64,000 nt of DNA from Desulfitobacterium_A sp034927245 (GTDB lineage: Bacteria > Bacillota > Desulfitobacteriia > Desulfitobacteriales > Desulfitobacteriaceae), in the NCBI RefSeq assembly GCF_034927245.1, contig NZ_JAYFQK010000020.1, positions 41,282-105,281 on the forward strand, written 5' to 3'. The translations under genes were made by a program, and so were the position numbers. Positions within the stretch are counted from its first letter, which is position 1. The number at the start of each line of letters is the position of its first letter. The notes beneath the pieces were generated by a model. That model saw only the letters and a program-made list of their open reading frames with translations. It had not been told where the DNA came from and ran no database searches. Positions 26,085 to 34,576 of the stretch are shown in pieces.

Positions 26085-26771
26085 CTAGTTAGTTTTATTT
26101 TCATATTTATCAATAAAGAGCCGGCCGTCATTCTCAAGTTCTGCGTATAAAATTTCATTTACCGAATTAAACCCGGCTTTTCTTATTTGTTGGTAAACCC
26201 ATTGATAACTTATGTTTAACTCCAGAAGGTTTTTCTTGACTATTTTCCCTTCCACAATAATCTCAGTCGGCAAAATACTTCTGCCACCTTTTATGTTCAA
26301 ATCCCGCTTTATAACCGTTTGTTTATCCGGCTTTTTCAGTACACTTAGATGACCATCAGTTTCCATAATTGCATAATCTACATCCGTTAATGAAAAAACA
26401 TTGCAATTTCTGAGCATTGTAAGTAAGCTCTCTAAATTTAACCTCATTTTGGACATCGCCTGTTGTTGGATTTTTCCTTTCTTAATGATTATAGTTGGTT
26501 CTCCATTAAAAATTCTTCTGATTCTTCCCGATTTTAAACTAATAAACTCAACAATAATTGTTAATCCCGTCCACACAACTAAACTAATTAAACCTTCAAG
26601 AATCTTTATATCTTTCTCACTTGCAAGCTCAGCAGCAATGTTACCGAAAGTAATCCCTGTTATATAATTAAAAAACGTGAGATGGCTTAGTTGTTTTTTT
26701 CCTAAAATCCGCGTCAGAATTAAAAGGACAAAAAAAGCGAGTATAGTGCGAAGTAAAATGTCATAGTGCAT
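26085..26771 (-). CDS. DUF421 (YetF/YrbG-like) membrane protein
   Basis: 228-residue protein with three N-terminal membrane helices (about 8-25, 33-50, 58-80) and a soluble C-terminal DUF421 domain of mixed alpha/beta type. Family landmarks: LLILTRILGKKQLSHLTFFNYITGITFGNIAA and the middle segment GEPTIIIKKGKI. Members in Bacillus are linked to spores and envelope, and the molecular function is not known. Single gene, oriented towards the LysM gene; the 142-base gap contains its terminator. Confidence 0.88.
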   Translation of the reverse strand: MHYDILLRTILAFFVLLILTRILGKKQLSHLTFFNYITGITFGNIAAELASEKDIKILEGLISLVVWTGLTIIVEFISLKSGRIRRIFNGEPTIIIKKGKIQQQAMSKMRLNLESLLTMLRNCNVFSLTDVDYAIMETDGHLSVLKKPDKQTVIKRDLNIKGGRSILPTEIIVEGKIVKKNLLELNISYQWVYQQIRKAGFNSVNEILYAELENDGRLFIDKYENKTN

Positions 26772-26941
26772 TCTGTATCGCCCCGATCAATCCCCATTCA
26801 TTGTATACCTCGCCTATAGTATGCCCAAGCCATTTTATTCTATGAAGTTTGTACGGGTTAGGTAATACGCCTGATCCGCTTTTATTAAAAGATTATAAAA
26901 AGAAAAAGCCCTTAATATCAAGGGCTTGAGTGTTTAAATAT

Positions 26942-27028
26942 TGGTGCGGTCAAGAGGACTTGAACCTCCACGATATTGCTATCACTAGGACCTGAACCTA
27001 GCGCGTCTGCCAGTTCCGCCATGACCGC
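26942..27028 (-). tRNA. tRNA-Leu (anticodon CAG)
   Basis: 87 nucleotides including an encoded CCA end. Acceptor stem GCGGTCA/TGACCGC, anticodon stem CTAGG/CCTAG with loop TTCAGGT, giving anticodon CAG (reads CUG). A long variable arm follows (GTGATAGCAATATCGT), as expected for a class II leucine tRNA, then GGTTCAAGTCC in the T arm. Confidence 0.95.
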
Positions 27029-27170
27029 GTAACAGAGATTATTATATGGCTTGGTTTAAAAAAAGTCAATAGAATATCGTAAAACTTATATAGACCTTAT
27101 CTCTTGTGTACATACTATCAACGATAATCATAAAAAGTATCGGGGTAGATAAGAATGGGGGAAACACAAA

Positions 27171-28820
27171 ATGACGAAACCTGACCTTATCCGTCTAGAG
27201 ATTGAAAAAGTCTATGGACAGATTAGTCCATTTGAATTAAAAGATCAACTAATCAGCCTTGCCGAAGACAGTCGCCAAAAGGGTACCCATACCTTGCTTG
27301 ATGCAGGAAGAGGTAACCCCAACTGGACTGCCGCTGCTCCCCGCGAAGCTTTCTTTACTTTTGGTTTATTCGCGGTTGAAGAAACGCGCAAAGTTTGGAA
27401 TCAGGGGGATCTTGCGGGAATGCCCCGGCATGATGGAATTGCCGAACGATTTTATGGTTATGCGCAAAATCATGCAGACGCTCCGGGAATGGACCTTCTC
27501 CGAAAAATGATTGATTACGGGATTCAAACTAAAGGTTTTAATCCCGATGATTGGGTCTATGAACTGGCGGATGGTATCATTGGCGATAACTATCCCCTGC
27601 CTGACCGAATGCTTGTTCATGTCGAAAAAATAGTAAAAGATTATCTTACCCAAGAACTATATAGTCTCAATCCTCAAACTCCCCATCTAGATTATGATAT
27701 ATTTGCCGTTGAAGGAGCAACGGCGGCAATGTGCTACATTTTTGATTCTTTAATCGCTAATAACCTATTGGCCAAAAAGGATAGCATTGCCGTGATGGTA
27801 CCTGTCTTTACCCCGTATCTTGAAATTCCGCATTTACCGCGTTACGATTTCAAAATTGTGCCTATCAACGCTTCAGAGGTGACCTCTGACGGCACTCACA
27901 CATGGCAATATCCGGAATCCGAAATTGAAAAACTAAAGGATCCCGAAATTAAAGCATTATTTATCGTCAACCCCAGTAATCCTCCTTCCGTGGCAATGAG
28001 ACCGGAAACAGTAGAACACATCAGGTTAATCGTCAACAAACATAATCCTGATCTAATGATTATTTCGGATGATGTATACGGAACATTCGTCGATAACTAC
28101 CATTCCTTGACTGCTAGCTTACCCTTTAATACAATCGGAGTTTATTCGTTTTCCAAATTTTTTGGGGTCACCGGATGGCGCCTGGGGGTAATTACCCTGC
28201 AGCAAAAAAATGTCTTTGATCACTTGCTCAAGAAATTGCCGGAAAAGCTGCAATTGAAAGCCAAAAAACGATATGAATCTCTCTCGACCCACCCTGGAGA
28301 TATCCGTTTCTTGGATCGGGTAGTTGCCGATAGCCGTCAAGTTGCCCTTAAGCATACGTCGGGCTTATCAACTCCCCAGCAGGTTCAGATGGCTTTTTTT
28401 GCTCTTTTCACCTTGCTTGATAAAGATAATCGCTATAAGGAATTAACGAAACAAATCTGCCGTCATCGTCAAAAGTTGCTATTTGACAGTCTTGGACTGG
28501 ATTTACGTCCTGACCCTTATGACGCGGCCTATTACACTGAATTTGATCTATTAGAATGGGCAACCCATTATTATGGAGATGATTTCGCTAAATATTTGCA
28601 TGAACAATATAAGCCTATTGATATTTTGGTCCGCCTCGCAGAAGAATCTTCCATCGTCTTATTAAATGGCGGCGGCTTCCACGGACCGGAGTGGTCAATC
28701 CGAATATCCCTGGCTAACCTTAAAGATGAAGATTATTCGCATATTGGTCAAGCGTTGCATCGTATCCTTGAAATGTATATTGACAATTGGAAGAATTCCG
28801 CTCCTATGCCCAAGAATTAG
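27171..28820 (+). CDS. aspD: Bifunctional aspartate transaminase/aspartate 4-decarboxylase
   Basis: 549-residue PLP enzyme of fold type I that converts aspartate to alanine and CO2. It has the family-specific long N-terminus with LLDAGRGNPNWTAAAPREAFF, then VNPSNPPSVAM, ISDDVYGTFVDNY and SFSKFFGVTGWRLG, whose Lys forms the Schiff base. Length and the DAAYYTEFDL region separate it from ordinary aspartate aminotransferases. Aspartate decarboxylation paired with an antiporter can make proton-motive force, but no antiporter is adjacent. Its TAG stop overlaps the stop of the convergent ferredoxin gene by three bases. Confidence 0.9.
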   Translation: MTKPDLIRLEIEKVYGQISPFELKDQLISLAEDSRQKGTHTLLDAGRGNPNWTAAAPREAFFTFGLFAVEETRKVWNQGDLAGMPRHDGIAERFYGYAQNHADAPGMDLLRKMIDYGIQTKGFNPDDWVYELADGIIGDNYPLPDRMLVHVEKIVKDYLTQELYSLNPQTPHLDYDIFAVEGATAAMCYIFDSLIANNLLAKKDSIAVMVPVFTPYLEIPHLPRYDFKIVPINASEVTSDGTHTWQYPESEIEKLKDPEIKALFIVNPSNPPSVAMRPETVEHIRLIVNKHNPDLMIISDDVYGTFVDNYHSLTASLPFNTIGVYSFSKFFGVTGWRLGVITLQQKNVFDHLLKKLPEKLQLKAKKRYESLSTHPGDIRFLDRVVADSRQVALKHTSGLSTPQQVQMAFFALFTLLDKDNRYKELTKQICRHRQKLLFDSLGLDLRPDPYDAAYYTEFDLLEWATHYYGDDFAKYLHEQYKPIDILVRLAEESSIVLLNGGGFHGPEWSIRISLANLKDEDYSHIGQALHRILEMYIDNWKNSAPMPKN

Positions 28821-29482
28821 GGCAAAGATTTCGGGATTATAACGAATGAGGGCATTGTCATTTTCGGAGAAGGCAACCCCTCTAACCGACCGCGTACGGC
28901 TCCTGAAGTTTTCATTAGCTCATTAATTTCCCCATACTGAAGCGCCTTCGCTGGGCAAGCCCTAACACAAGCCGGTTTTTCTCCTTGATCCTGAAGAGGA
29001 TAACAAAAATGACATTTACTGATTGCGCCCGATTCCTCACCGAATTGCGGTGCATGGTAAGGACAGGCATATAGACAATATTTACAACCCACACAACGCT
29101 TTTTGTTATGAATGACAATCCCGTCTTTCTCACGTTTCGAATACGCTCCTACAGGACATACCGACGCACAAGCCGGATCTTCACAATGGTTACAACTCAT
29201 GGACAGATTATGCTGATCACCAATAATGAGCTTGCGCCACTGAACACCTTCCTCCCAATTATTGGCCTGTTTGCAAGCTTGAACACAAGCCCCGCACATA
29301 ATACATTTCGTTTCATCATATAGAAAACCGAGTTGTTTTTTTCTATCGGTAGCCGTTTTTGTTTCAGCTTCTGCCTGCGCAACTTTTCCGGGAAGAATCC
29401 CTAGCGCCAGGGCTCCTCCCATAAAGAAACCGCCTTTTATAGCATTTCGACGGGTTAATCGGATCTGTTTTACCCTATCCAT
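28817..29482 (-). CDS. Tat-exported 4x[4Fe-4S] ferredoxin-like subunit (NrfC/HybA/DmsB type)
   Basis: 221-residue precursor with a twin-arginine signal (LTRRNAIKG, hydrophobic run, cleavage after AQAEA-like segment). The mature part carries four [4Fe-4S] sets: CIMCGACVQAC, CNHCEDPACASVCP, CVGCKYCLYACP and CHFCxxxxxxxxxPACVRACP. That is the layout of the electron-transfer subunit of molybdopterin oxidoreductases and of NrfC/HybA. No catalytic or membrane-anchor subunit lies beside it. It is divergent from the pentahaem lipoprotein, so it may shuttle electrons between quinol-side partners and the cytochrome cluster; this is inference. Confidence 0.88.
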   Translation of the reverse strand: MDRVKQIRLTRRNAIKGGFFMGGALALGILPGKVAQAEAETKTATDRKKQLGFLYDETKCIMCGACVQACKQANNWEEGVQWRKLIIGDQHNLSMSCNHCEDPACASVCPVGAYSKREKDGIVIHNKKRCVGCKYCLYACPYHAPQFGEESGAISKCHFCYPLQDQGEKPACVRACPAKALQYGEINELMKTSGAVRGRLEGLPSPKMTMPSFVIIPKSLP

Positions 29483-29785
29483 TAAATGAACAGCCCCTTT
29501 CTTTTTGGCATGTAAACTTTTTAGATAATTATAACATATAATTGATATACTGGTATTTATTTACATATACTAATTTTTATGATATTAATTAGTAGTAAAG
29601 AATTTAACTTTTTATTCCTTTTCATGTGAATTTAATAATTTAGTTATCGGACCTTGATTTTACAGCTCATAACATTCGCGAAGCTTAATATATTTTAATG
29701 AGCTAATTCAATGATTCAGGCCCATCATGAGGGGGTGTACTTACAGTTTTACCAAAATATAAAAGTTAAGAAAGGAAGGTAATCC
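29483..29785. other. Divergent intergenic region
   Basis: AT-rich control region between the Tat ferredoxin gene and the pentahaem lipoprotein gene. It has no gene that I can see. One plausible plus-strand promoter is listed separately. Confidence 0.5.
29542..29571 (+). promoter_or_regulatory. Candidate promoter for the pentahaem lipoprotein gene
   Basis: TTGATA (29542-29547), 18-base spacer, TATACT (29566-29571), about 215 bases before the start codon. Confidence 0.4.
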
Positions 29786-30766
29786 ATGAAACCAAAGAAG
29801 CTTCTGCTTATTGCCTTGGTTTCCCTTACAACTCTCGTTGTTTTGTCCGGATGCGGGAAGGCAAAACCAACGGTAACCGAACCTGAAAATCCAGCTCAGC
29901 AGATCTCAACTCAACTTAAAGCCTCAAGCATTATCGACCAAGTCCGAGAAAGTCAACATTTTAAAATGTTTCCAACGTTAATTAATGAAAAAGAGAAAGA
30001 CGCCAATTTCGACTATTCGGACTTATGCCTCCGTTGCCACTCTGAAACGGCTATTCTAAAGGATCCTAACGCCAAATTGACTGATTTCTTTAAAGGTGGG
30101 AAATATGCCACAGATCGTGAAGGCATCACTTGCTTAGTCTGCCATAATGTCGGAGGCGAAGAAATGATTTCTCTCCGTAAGCTAGGTTGGGAAACCTGCA
30201 CCACCTGTCATACCTCCGGCGATACGGTTACACTTGGGAAAGAAGTGCACCACTCACAAAAGGAAATGATTGAAGGCATCGGCGTTGGCGTCGTCCCCAC
30301 AACACCCTCGTACAAATGGGTGGCCATGAAAGATTCTTTTTCCTGCACGGATTGTCACGTCACCAACGGGGTTAAACATGATTTCATGGTTCCCGGTGTA
30401 ACAGCTACCTATGATGACTTAGGAACGACCCGAACAGGTACAAAGATGGATTACGCCAAATTTGCGGATATGTTCAAACAAGATAAGTGTGTTACCTGTC
30501 ATTATGATCCTTCTTCCACGATCTCTAAAATCCAACAACGTCAAACGGAAATCAGTCAAAAAATAGAAGCTCTAAAACCGAAATTTGATAGTTGGGAAAA
30601 GAAAGTCCAGTCCCTTGACCCCAAAGATCCAAAAGTCGTTCAATTTAACGCTGCCCGTACGTACTATATGTATGTCACCTCAGATGCTTCCAAAGGCGCG
30701 CATAACTATGCGTTAAGTAAAGCACTTCTACAGCAAGCGGAAATTGAGATTAATAAATTGAACTAA
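29786..30766 (+). CDS. Pentahaem c-type cytochrome lipoprotein
   Basis: 326-residue exported lipoprotein: positively charged start, hydrophobic run and lipobox LSGC (Cys about 23). Five CxxCH sites: CLRCH, CLVCH, CTTCH, CTDCH, CVTCH. The C-terminal third is helical and ends with SKGAHNYALSKALLQQA, reminiscent of the closing helix of NrfA-like cytochromes, but there is no CxxCK active-site motif, so it is not a nitrite reductase. Anchored by lipid to the outer face of the membrane, it probably relays electrons. It is a paralogue of the tetrahaem protein at 41497-42519; the two flank the oppositely oriented cytochrome/NHL block. Confidence 0.9.
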   Translation: MKPKKLLLIALVSLTTLVVLSGCGKAKPTVTEPENPAQQISTQLKASSIIDQVRESQHFKMFPTLINEKEKDANFDYSDLCLRCHSETAILKDPNAKLTDFFKGGKYATDREGITCLVCHNVGGEEMISLRKLGWETCTTCHTSGDTVTLGKEVHHSQKEMIEGIGVGVVPTTPSYKWVAMKDSFSCTDCHVTNGVKHDFMVPGVTATYDDLGTTRTGTKMDYAKFADMFKQDKCVTCHYDPSSTISKIQQRQTEISQKIEALKPKFDSWEKKVQSLDPKDPKVVQFNAARTYYMYVTSDASKGAHNYALSKALLQQAEIEINKLN

Positions 30767-30804
30767 TTTTTGATTGGAAAAATCGTTTGAACGATTCAAA
30801 ACCT

Positions 30805-30852
30805 AAAAACCGTAGGGTTAGCCAAATAAGGCTCTATACCCTACGGTTTTTT
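30805..30852. terminator. Bidirectional terminator between two cytochrome genes
   Basis: AAAAACCGTAGGGT pairs with ACCCTACGGTTTTT with an inner AGCC/GGCT stem; lies between convergent genes. Confidence 0.88.
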
Positions 30853-30875
30853 GACACTAAAGGCATTAAGGCTTT

Positions 30876-33227
30876 TTAATTATGGCACTCTGTTACCGTA
30901 CCACAAGACTCCTTGGTCCAGCTATTAGTTGACCCAGAATTAATTGAAACGATTTTACTATTACTGTCAATTGATGTCGTAGACAGTAGTTTGGGATTTG
31001 GTGATCCATGGGGTGTTTTAACATGGCAGTCAGAACAGTTAATGTTATGTTCAGGCTTAGTCAGATGCAAATTGTCACCGCCTGCCTCTTTTGTAAATCC
31101 TGAACCCTTTGTTGACTGAGTATGACAATCAAGGCATAGATCGTTTCCTTGTTTAACAGTTAAAGCTCCACTTGTTACACTATGCGGATCGTGACAATCT
31201 ACGCATTCTGCATGTCGATTATTCGTGCTTAATTTAGATGAAACCGTTTCTGTATCTTGATGTTGTCCGACAATTTCGAGAGTTGGATGATGAGACGTTT
31301 GATTAAATGAAGGTCCGATATCATTAGAGTGACAGGATAAACATTCTCCGCTTGTACTTGTGGTTGAATTATCTTCAGGTCGGCTCTGCAGTCTAGGGTT
31401 TGAGGAACCATGGGGTTCGTGGCATTGATTACAGGAGATCCCGTTTGAAAAATGAATACTACTTTGATAGTTTGTTTTATTCCAGCCGCTATTGATGAAG
31501 GTCGTTTGAGGAAAAATTATACTAAAAGGAACAACCTGAATTGCCGATCGGGCTGCGGTGGGCGGATTATCACCGTGGCAACGGAGGCAAAAATCTGTCA
31601 TATTGCCTATAGTTGCGTTTGGTGTTCCTGCGACTGTCGTAAACACATTTTTTGTATTCTGAGGATCTGATAGATCTGAATACGCTTTTCCTTCACTTAA
31701 AGATGCCGCTCCCACAGTATGTGATCCATGACAGCTTGTGCATTCAACTTTACCCTCAGTTGAGGAGGTAATATCATGCTTAGAAATAATGGTCACTGTC
31801 GAACTCCCAAAAAATTGTTCTTGAATATTTCCTTGTCCACTATGCGAATTTGCCTGGTTATTATGACAGCTTAGGCAAAGATTTTCTTCAAGTTGGTCTG
31901 TAAGTTGAGTATATTTTCCACTATGGGAGGTATGACACTTTGTACACGTAATCTTAGTCACCGAATCAAGTATCGAATTTGTTGTATCATAATGTGCAGC
32001 TATAGAATCGTGATGATCACCTGCGGAATTATTATAATAAGTGTCTGTAAACTTTCGATCGGTCTTGCCATGACAGGCAAGGCAGAATTCATTTCCTTGA
32101 TAAACGGTGTTTGTTCCATCATTAACTCTCAGCAGCTTTTCATAGGTATTCCCAAAAGCATCTGCATCTCCATGAGGATTATGGCAGTCACTGCATTGAA
32201 ACAATTGTTTTGCTTGGGGATTTCCGGTATCCATAATTGGATGAAAGGACTGATTATTTGAAGAACTGAGCATTCCGGAACTAATATTTATATTACTCCC
32301 AGTCCCATCATGGCACGTAAAACACAACGCCGTTTCCGTCGTCTTATTTATAAGAGATGTATTCAGAGCATTATGCGTTTGATGGCAGGTAGCACAGGCA
32401 TTAGAATTGATCATATAAATTCCGTGAGGATCATAAAACTCGGTATTTCCGGTTGTAAAAGCCCAGACATAATTCTGGTTAAGATTTACGCCGGCGCTAT
32501 CCTTAACTCCGGAACCATCCGGAGCTCCTTTTATAGTCACCGTATATTTTGTATTGGTGATTAATTTACTTGCCGGCACGAAGGCAGCAATTCGGCTCGA
32601 TTCATCATAGGTTATCGATTTGGCCGTAACCGGATTATTGTTCTGATCAACCATTGTAAAGGTCGCGGTGTTAATTGATTTGGGATCCATATCATGATTA
32701 AATTGAGCAGAAACAACCCTTTTAGTCCCCACCTGAGAAATCGATTCCTTGGGAATCGTATCTATTACAAGGGGTTGAGGGGTATCTGAGGAGAGTGTTG
32801 TTTTAAAGGAGCTAACATAGTTTGCTAAAAGGGGGAGGCCAGTCGTATCTTTAATCCCCGTCAAAATTGTTATTTCGTAGCTTTCATCCTGTTTAAGTGA
32901 AGTTTGGGGGATAAATACCGTTGTTTTACTCGTAGGATCATAATGAATACCACGTGCCGGAACGCTTTGTCCCTTACTATCTTTAACGACTATATTTGAG
33001 CCAGTCATTGTTGAGTCATCCATGTCACGATCAAAGGTAATATAAATAGGTAAATTAATATCCACCCGCTCCTTTTGATCTTCCGGACTTGTTGACGTAA
33101 CAATGGGATTACCGGTTAGGGCCTGAACAGGTGTTATAAAACAAACCATCAGAGCAGCCAGGATTATAAAATTCAAAATTAGAATAATTGATTTTTGTGT
33201 ATAATTTATATCTCTATTATTACGCAA
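30876..33227 (-). CDS. Large exported multihaem cytochrome with two Ig-like (Big_5) domains
   Basis: 783 residues: signal peptide or anchor (about 12-37), two SbsA/Big_5-type Ig-like domains (about 40-150 and 155-265; each starts with a TxPxxxxxxV block and contains a FDRDMD or FNHDMD loop), then a long cytochrome region of doubled CXXCH repeats. There are 13 CxxCH sites, many followed by xPHG or xSHT. A last, non-canonical CGTVTECH (CX5CH) stands one residue before the stop. TTG start with GGAGGT eight bases upstream. The Ig-like domains would present the haem chain at or beyond the cell wall. It lies 32 bases after the NHL gene at 33260-34282, probably in one unit. Confidence 0.88.
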   Translation of the reverse strand: MRNNRDINYTQKSIILILNFIILAALMVCFITPVQALTGNPIVTSTSPEDQKERVDINLPIYITFDRDMDDSTMTGSNIVVKDSKGQSVPARGIHYDPTSKTTVFIPQTSLKQDESYEITILTGIKDTTGLPLLANYVSSFKTTLSSDTPQPLVIDTIPKESISQVGTKRVVSAQFNHDMDPKSINTATFTMVDQNNNPVTAKSITYDESSRIAAFVPASKLITNTKYTVTIKGAPDGSGVKDSAGVNLNQNYVWAFTTGNTEFYDPHGIYMINSNACATCHQTHNALNTSLINKTTETALCFTCHDGTGSNINISSGMLSSSNNQSFHPIMDTGNPQAKQLFQCSDCHNPHGDADAFGNTYEKLLRVNDGTNTVYQGNEFCLACHGKTDRKFTDTYYNNSAGDHHDSIAAHYDTTNSILDSVTKITCTKCHTSHSGKYTQLTDQLEENLCLSCHNNQANSHSGQGNIQEQFFGSSTVTIISKHDITSSTEGKVECTSCHGSHTVGAASLSEGKAYSDLSDPQNTKNVFTTVAGTPNATIGNMTDFCLRCHGDNPPTAARSAIQVVPFSIIFPQTTFINSGWNKTNYQSSIHFSNGISCNQCHEPHGSSNPRLQSRPEDNSTTSTSGECLSCHSNDIGPSFNQTSHHPTLEIVGQHQDTETVSSKLSTNNRHAECVDCHDPHSVTSGALTVKQGNDLCLDCHTQSTKGSGFTKEAGGDNLHLTKPEHNINCSDCHVKTPHGSPNPKLLSTTSIDSNSKIVSINSGSTNSWTKESCGTVTECHN

Positions 33228-33259
33228 GGCACCCGACCTCCTTCTTGTTAAATACCTCT

Positions 33260-34282
33260 TTACTTATAGCCAAAAACTTGGATACGATTATTTTCTCGAT
33301 CCGTTATATAGATAAGTCCTTTATTATCTATGCATATTCCGTTGGGAAAATTGAATTGTCCTTGGTTACTTCCCATCCCACCTAAAACCCAGAGTTCATA
33401 ACCTGTTTCATCATAAACACGTACCGAATTTGAAAAAACATCAACAACATAAATCTGTCCTTGATCATTTACCGCTACACCGCGGGGTAGGGTCATCGCC
33501 CCGAGTTTTCCATTCGAACCCGTAATCTTAGTTAAAAACTCTCCTTCACTGTTAAAGATCTGAAGTCGTGCATTGTTCGAGTCGCTAACATAGATTTTAT
33601 TGTCCTTATCGATAAACAGAGCATTTGGATAATTAAATTGCCCATCGGCAGTTCCGGAACTCCCGAAACTTTTAAGTATTTTTCCCTGTTGATCGAGAAC
33701 AACAACACACTGATTCGCTATATCTGTGATATAAAATAAGTGATCCGAACTTACTTGAATATTAGAAGGCCTAATGACTTGGCCCGGTTTGCCATCTTTC
33801 AGAATTAACTTTTGATGTTCTAAAAGAGTGGGAAGCTCCTCTCCATTTTCTTGGTAGACAAAAATTTTCTGAGCTTGTGGATCACAGACATATAATTTCT
33901 GTTCAAAATAAGCAAGTCCAGTTGGATAAGATAGGCTACCTCTACCAAGATCTTTTTCCCACTTTCCACTTGCGCTTAAAACTTGAATTTGAGAATGGCC
34001 TGTATCGGCAACAAAAATTTTCCCTTCGGTTGAAGTAGTCACAGCGAGGGGACTTTTAAATTTTTGGTTACTTCCATTAAATTCATAAAGAAATTGCGGA
34101 GGTTGAGTATCGGAAAAGAATGATCCACTACTATTGGCTAAAACCTTCTTACCGGATAAAGGACTTTTAAATACCATTCCTCCTACGATTAAGATAATAA
34201 TTAAGATGAAAGCAAAGATCAGTCCATGGATTCTTTTTCTCGTTCCCCTTTCGATATCAAGATTAATGATCTGATATAGCAT
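33260..34282 (-). CDS. Membrane-anchored NHL-repeat beta-propeller protein
   Basis: 340 residues: one N-terminal membrane helix (about 20-40), then six NHL-type blades (about 65-340). The repeats show IFVADTGHSQIQVL, LYVCDPQAQKIFVY, FYITDIANQCVVVL, IYVSDSNNARLQIF, IYVVDVFSNSVRVY and IYITDRENNRIQVF, each preceded by a P-x-G turn. The propeller would lie outside the membrane and probably serves as a binding or assembly platform. No haem motif. Paralogue of the NHL protein at 36276-37235. In other electron-transferring bacteria NHL proteins often neighbour outer cytochromes; their exact role is not established. Confidence 0.88.
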   Translation of the reverse strand: MLYQIINLDIERGTRKRIHGLIFAFILIIILIVGGMVFKSPLSGKKVLANSSGSFFSDTQPPQFLYEFNGSNQKFKSPLAVTTSTEGKIFVADTGHSQIQVLSASGKWEKDLGRGSLSYPTGLAYFEQKLYVCDPQAQKIFVYQENGEELPTLLEHQKLILKDGKPGQVIRPSNIQVSSDHLFYITDIANQCVVVLDQQGKILKSFGSSGTADGQFNYPNALFIDKDNKIYVSDSNNARLQIFNSEGEFLTKITGSNGKLGAMTLPRGVAVNDQGQIYVVDVFSNSVRVYDETGYELWVLGGMGSNQGQFNFPNGICIDNKGLIYITDRENNRIQVFGYK

Positions 34283-34463
34283 ATGACATCCCTTCTTTAC
34301 CTAGATTTCAGGGCTACTCCTACTTTCCTTAATTAAAAGTCCTATTCATTTATTCTCTAAAAACCGCATTTCCCCTTTACATATATTCCCATATATTTAT
34401 ACTCATTTCATCATAATATTCCAATATCTGTATTCCCTCTTCACATTTCTAATAATATTTTAT

Positions 34464-34512
34464 ATAATAAGAAAAAGCCTTATAAAGGCACTGCGAATAC
34501 CTTCATAAGGCT
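34464..34512 (-). terminator. Terminator after the hexahaem cytochrome gene
   Basis: Minus strand AGCCTTATGAAGG and CCTTTATAAGGCT arms followed by TTTTTCTT. It separates the hexahaem gene from the NHL/13-haem unit downstream. Confidence 0.7.
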
Positions 34513-34576
34513 ATTCATACTAAATAGAATTCCTAAATCATTGCTTTGACTAGCTGAACATTTTAGCTAGTTCTTT

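Noticed and set aside
29786..30766. Pentahaem protein as an ammonia-forming nitrite reductase (NrfA)
   Set aside because: Haem number fits, but there is no CxxCK active-site motif, the chain is much shorter than NrfA and it is a lipoprotein.
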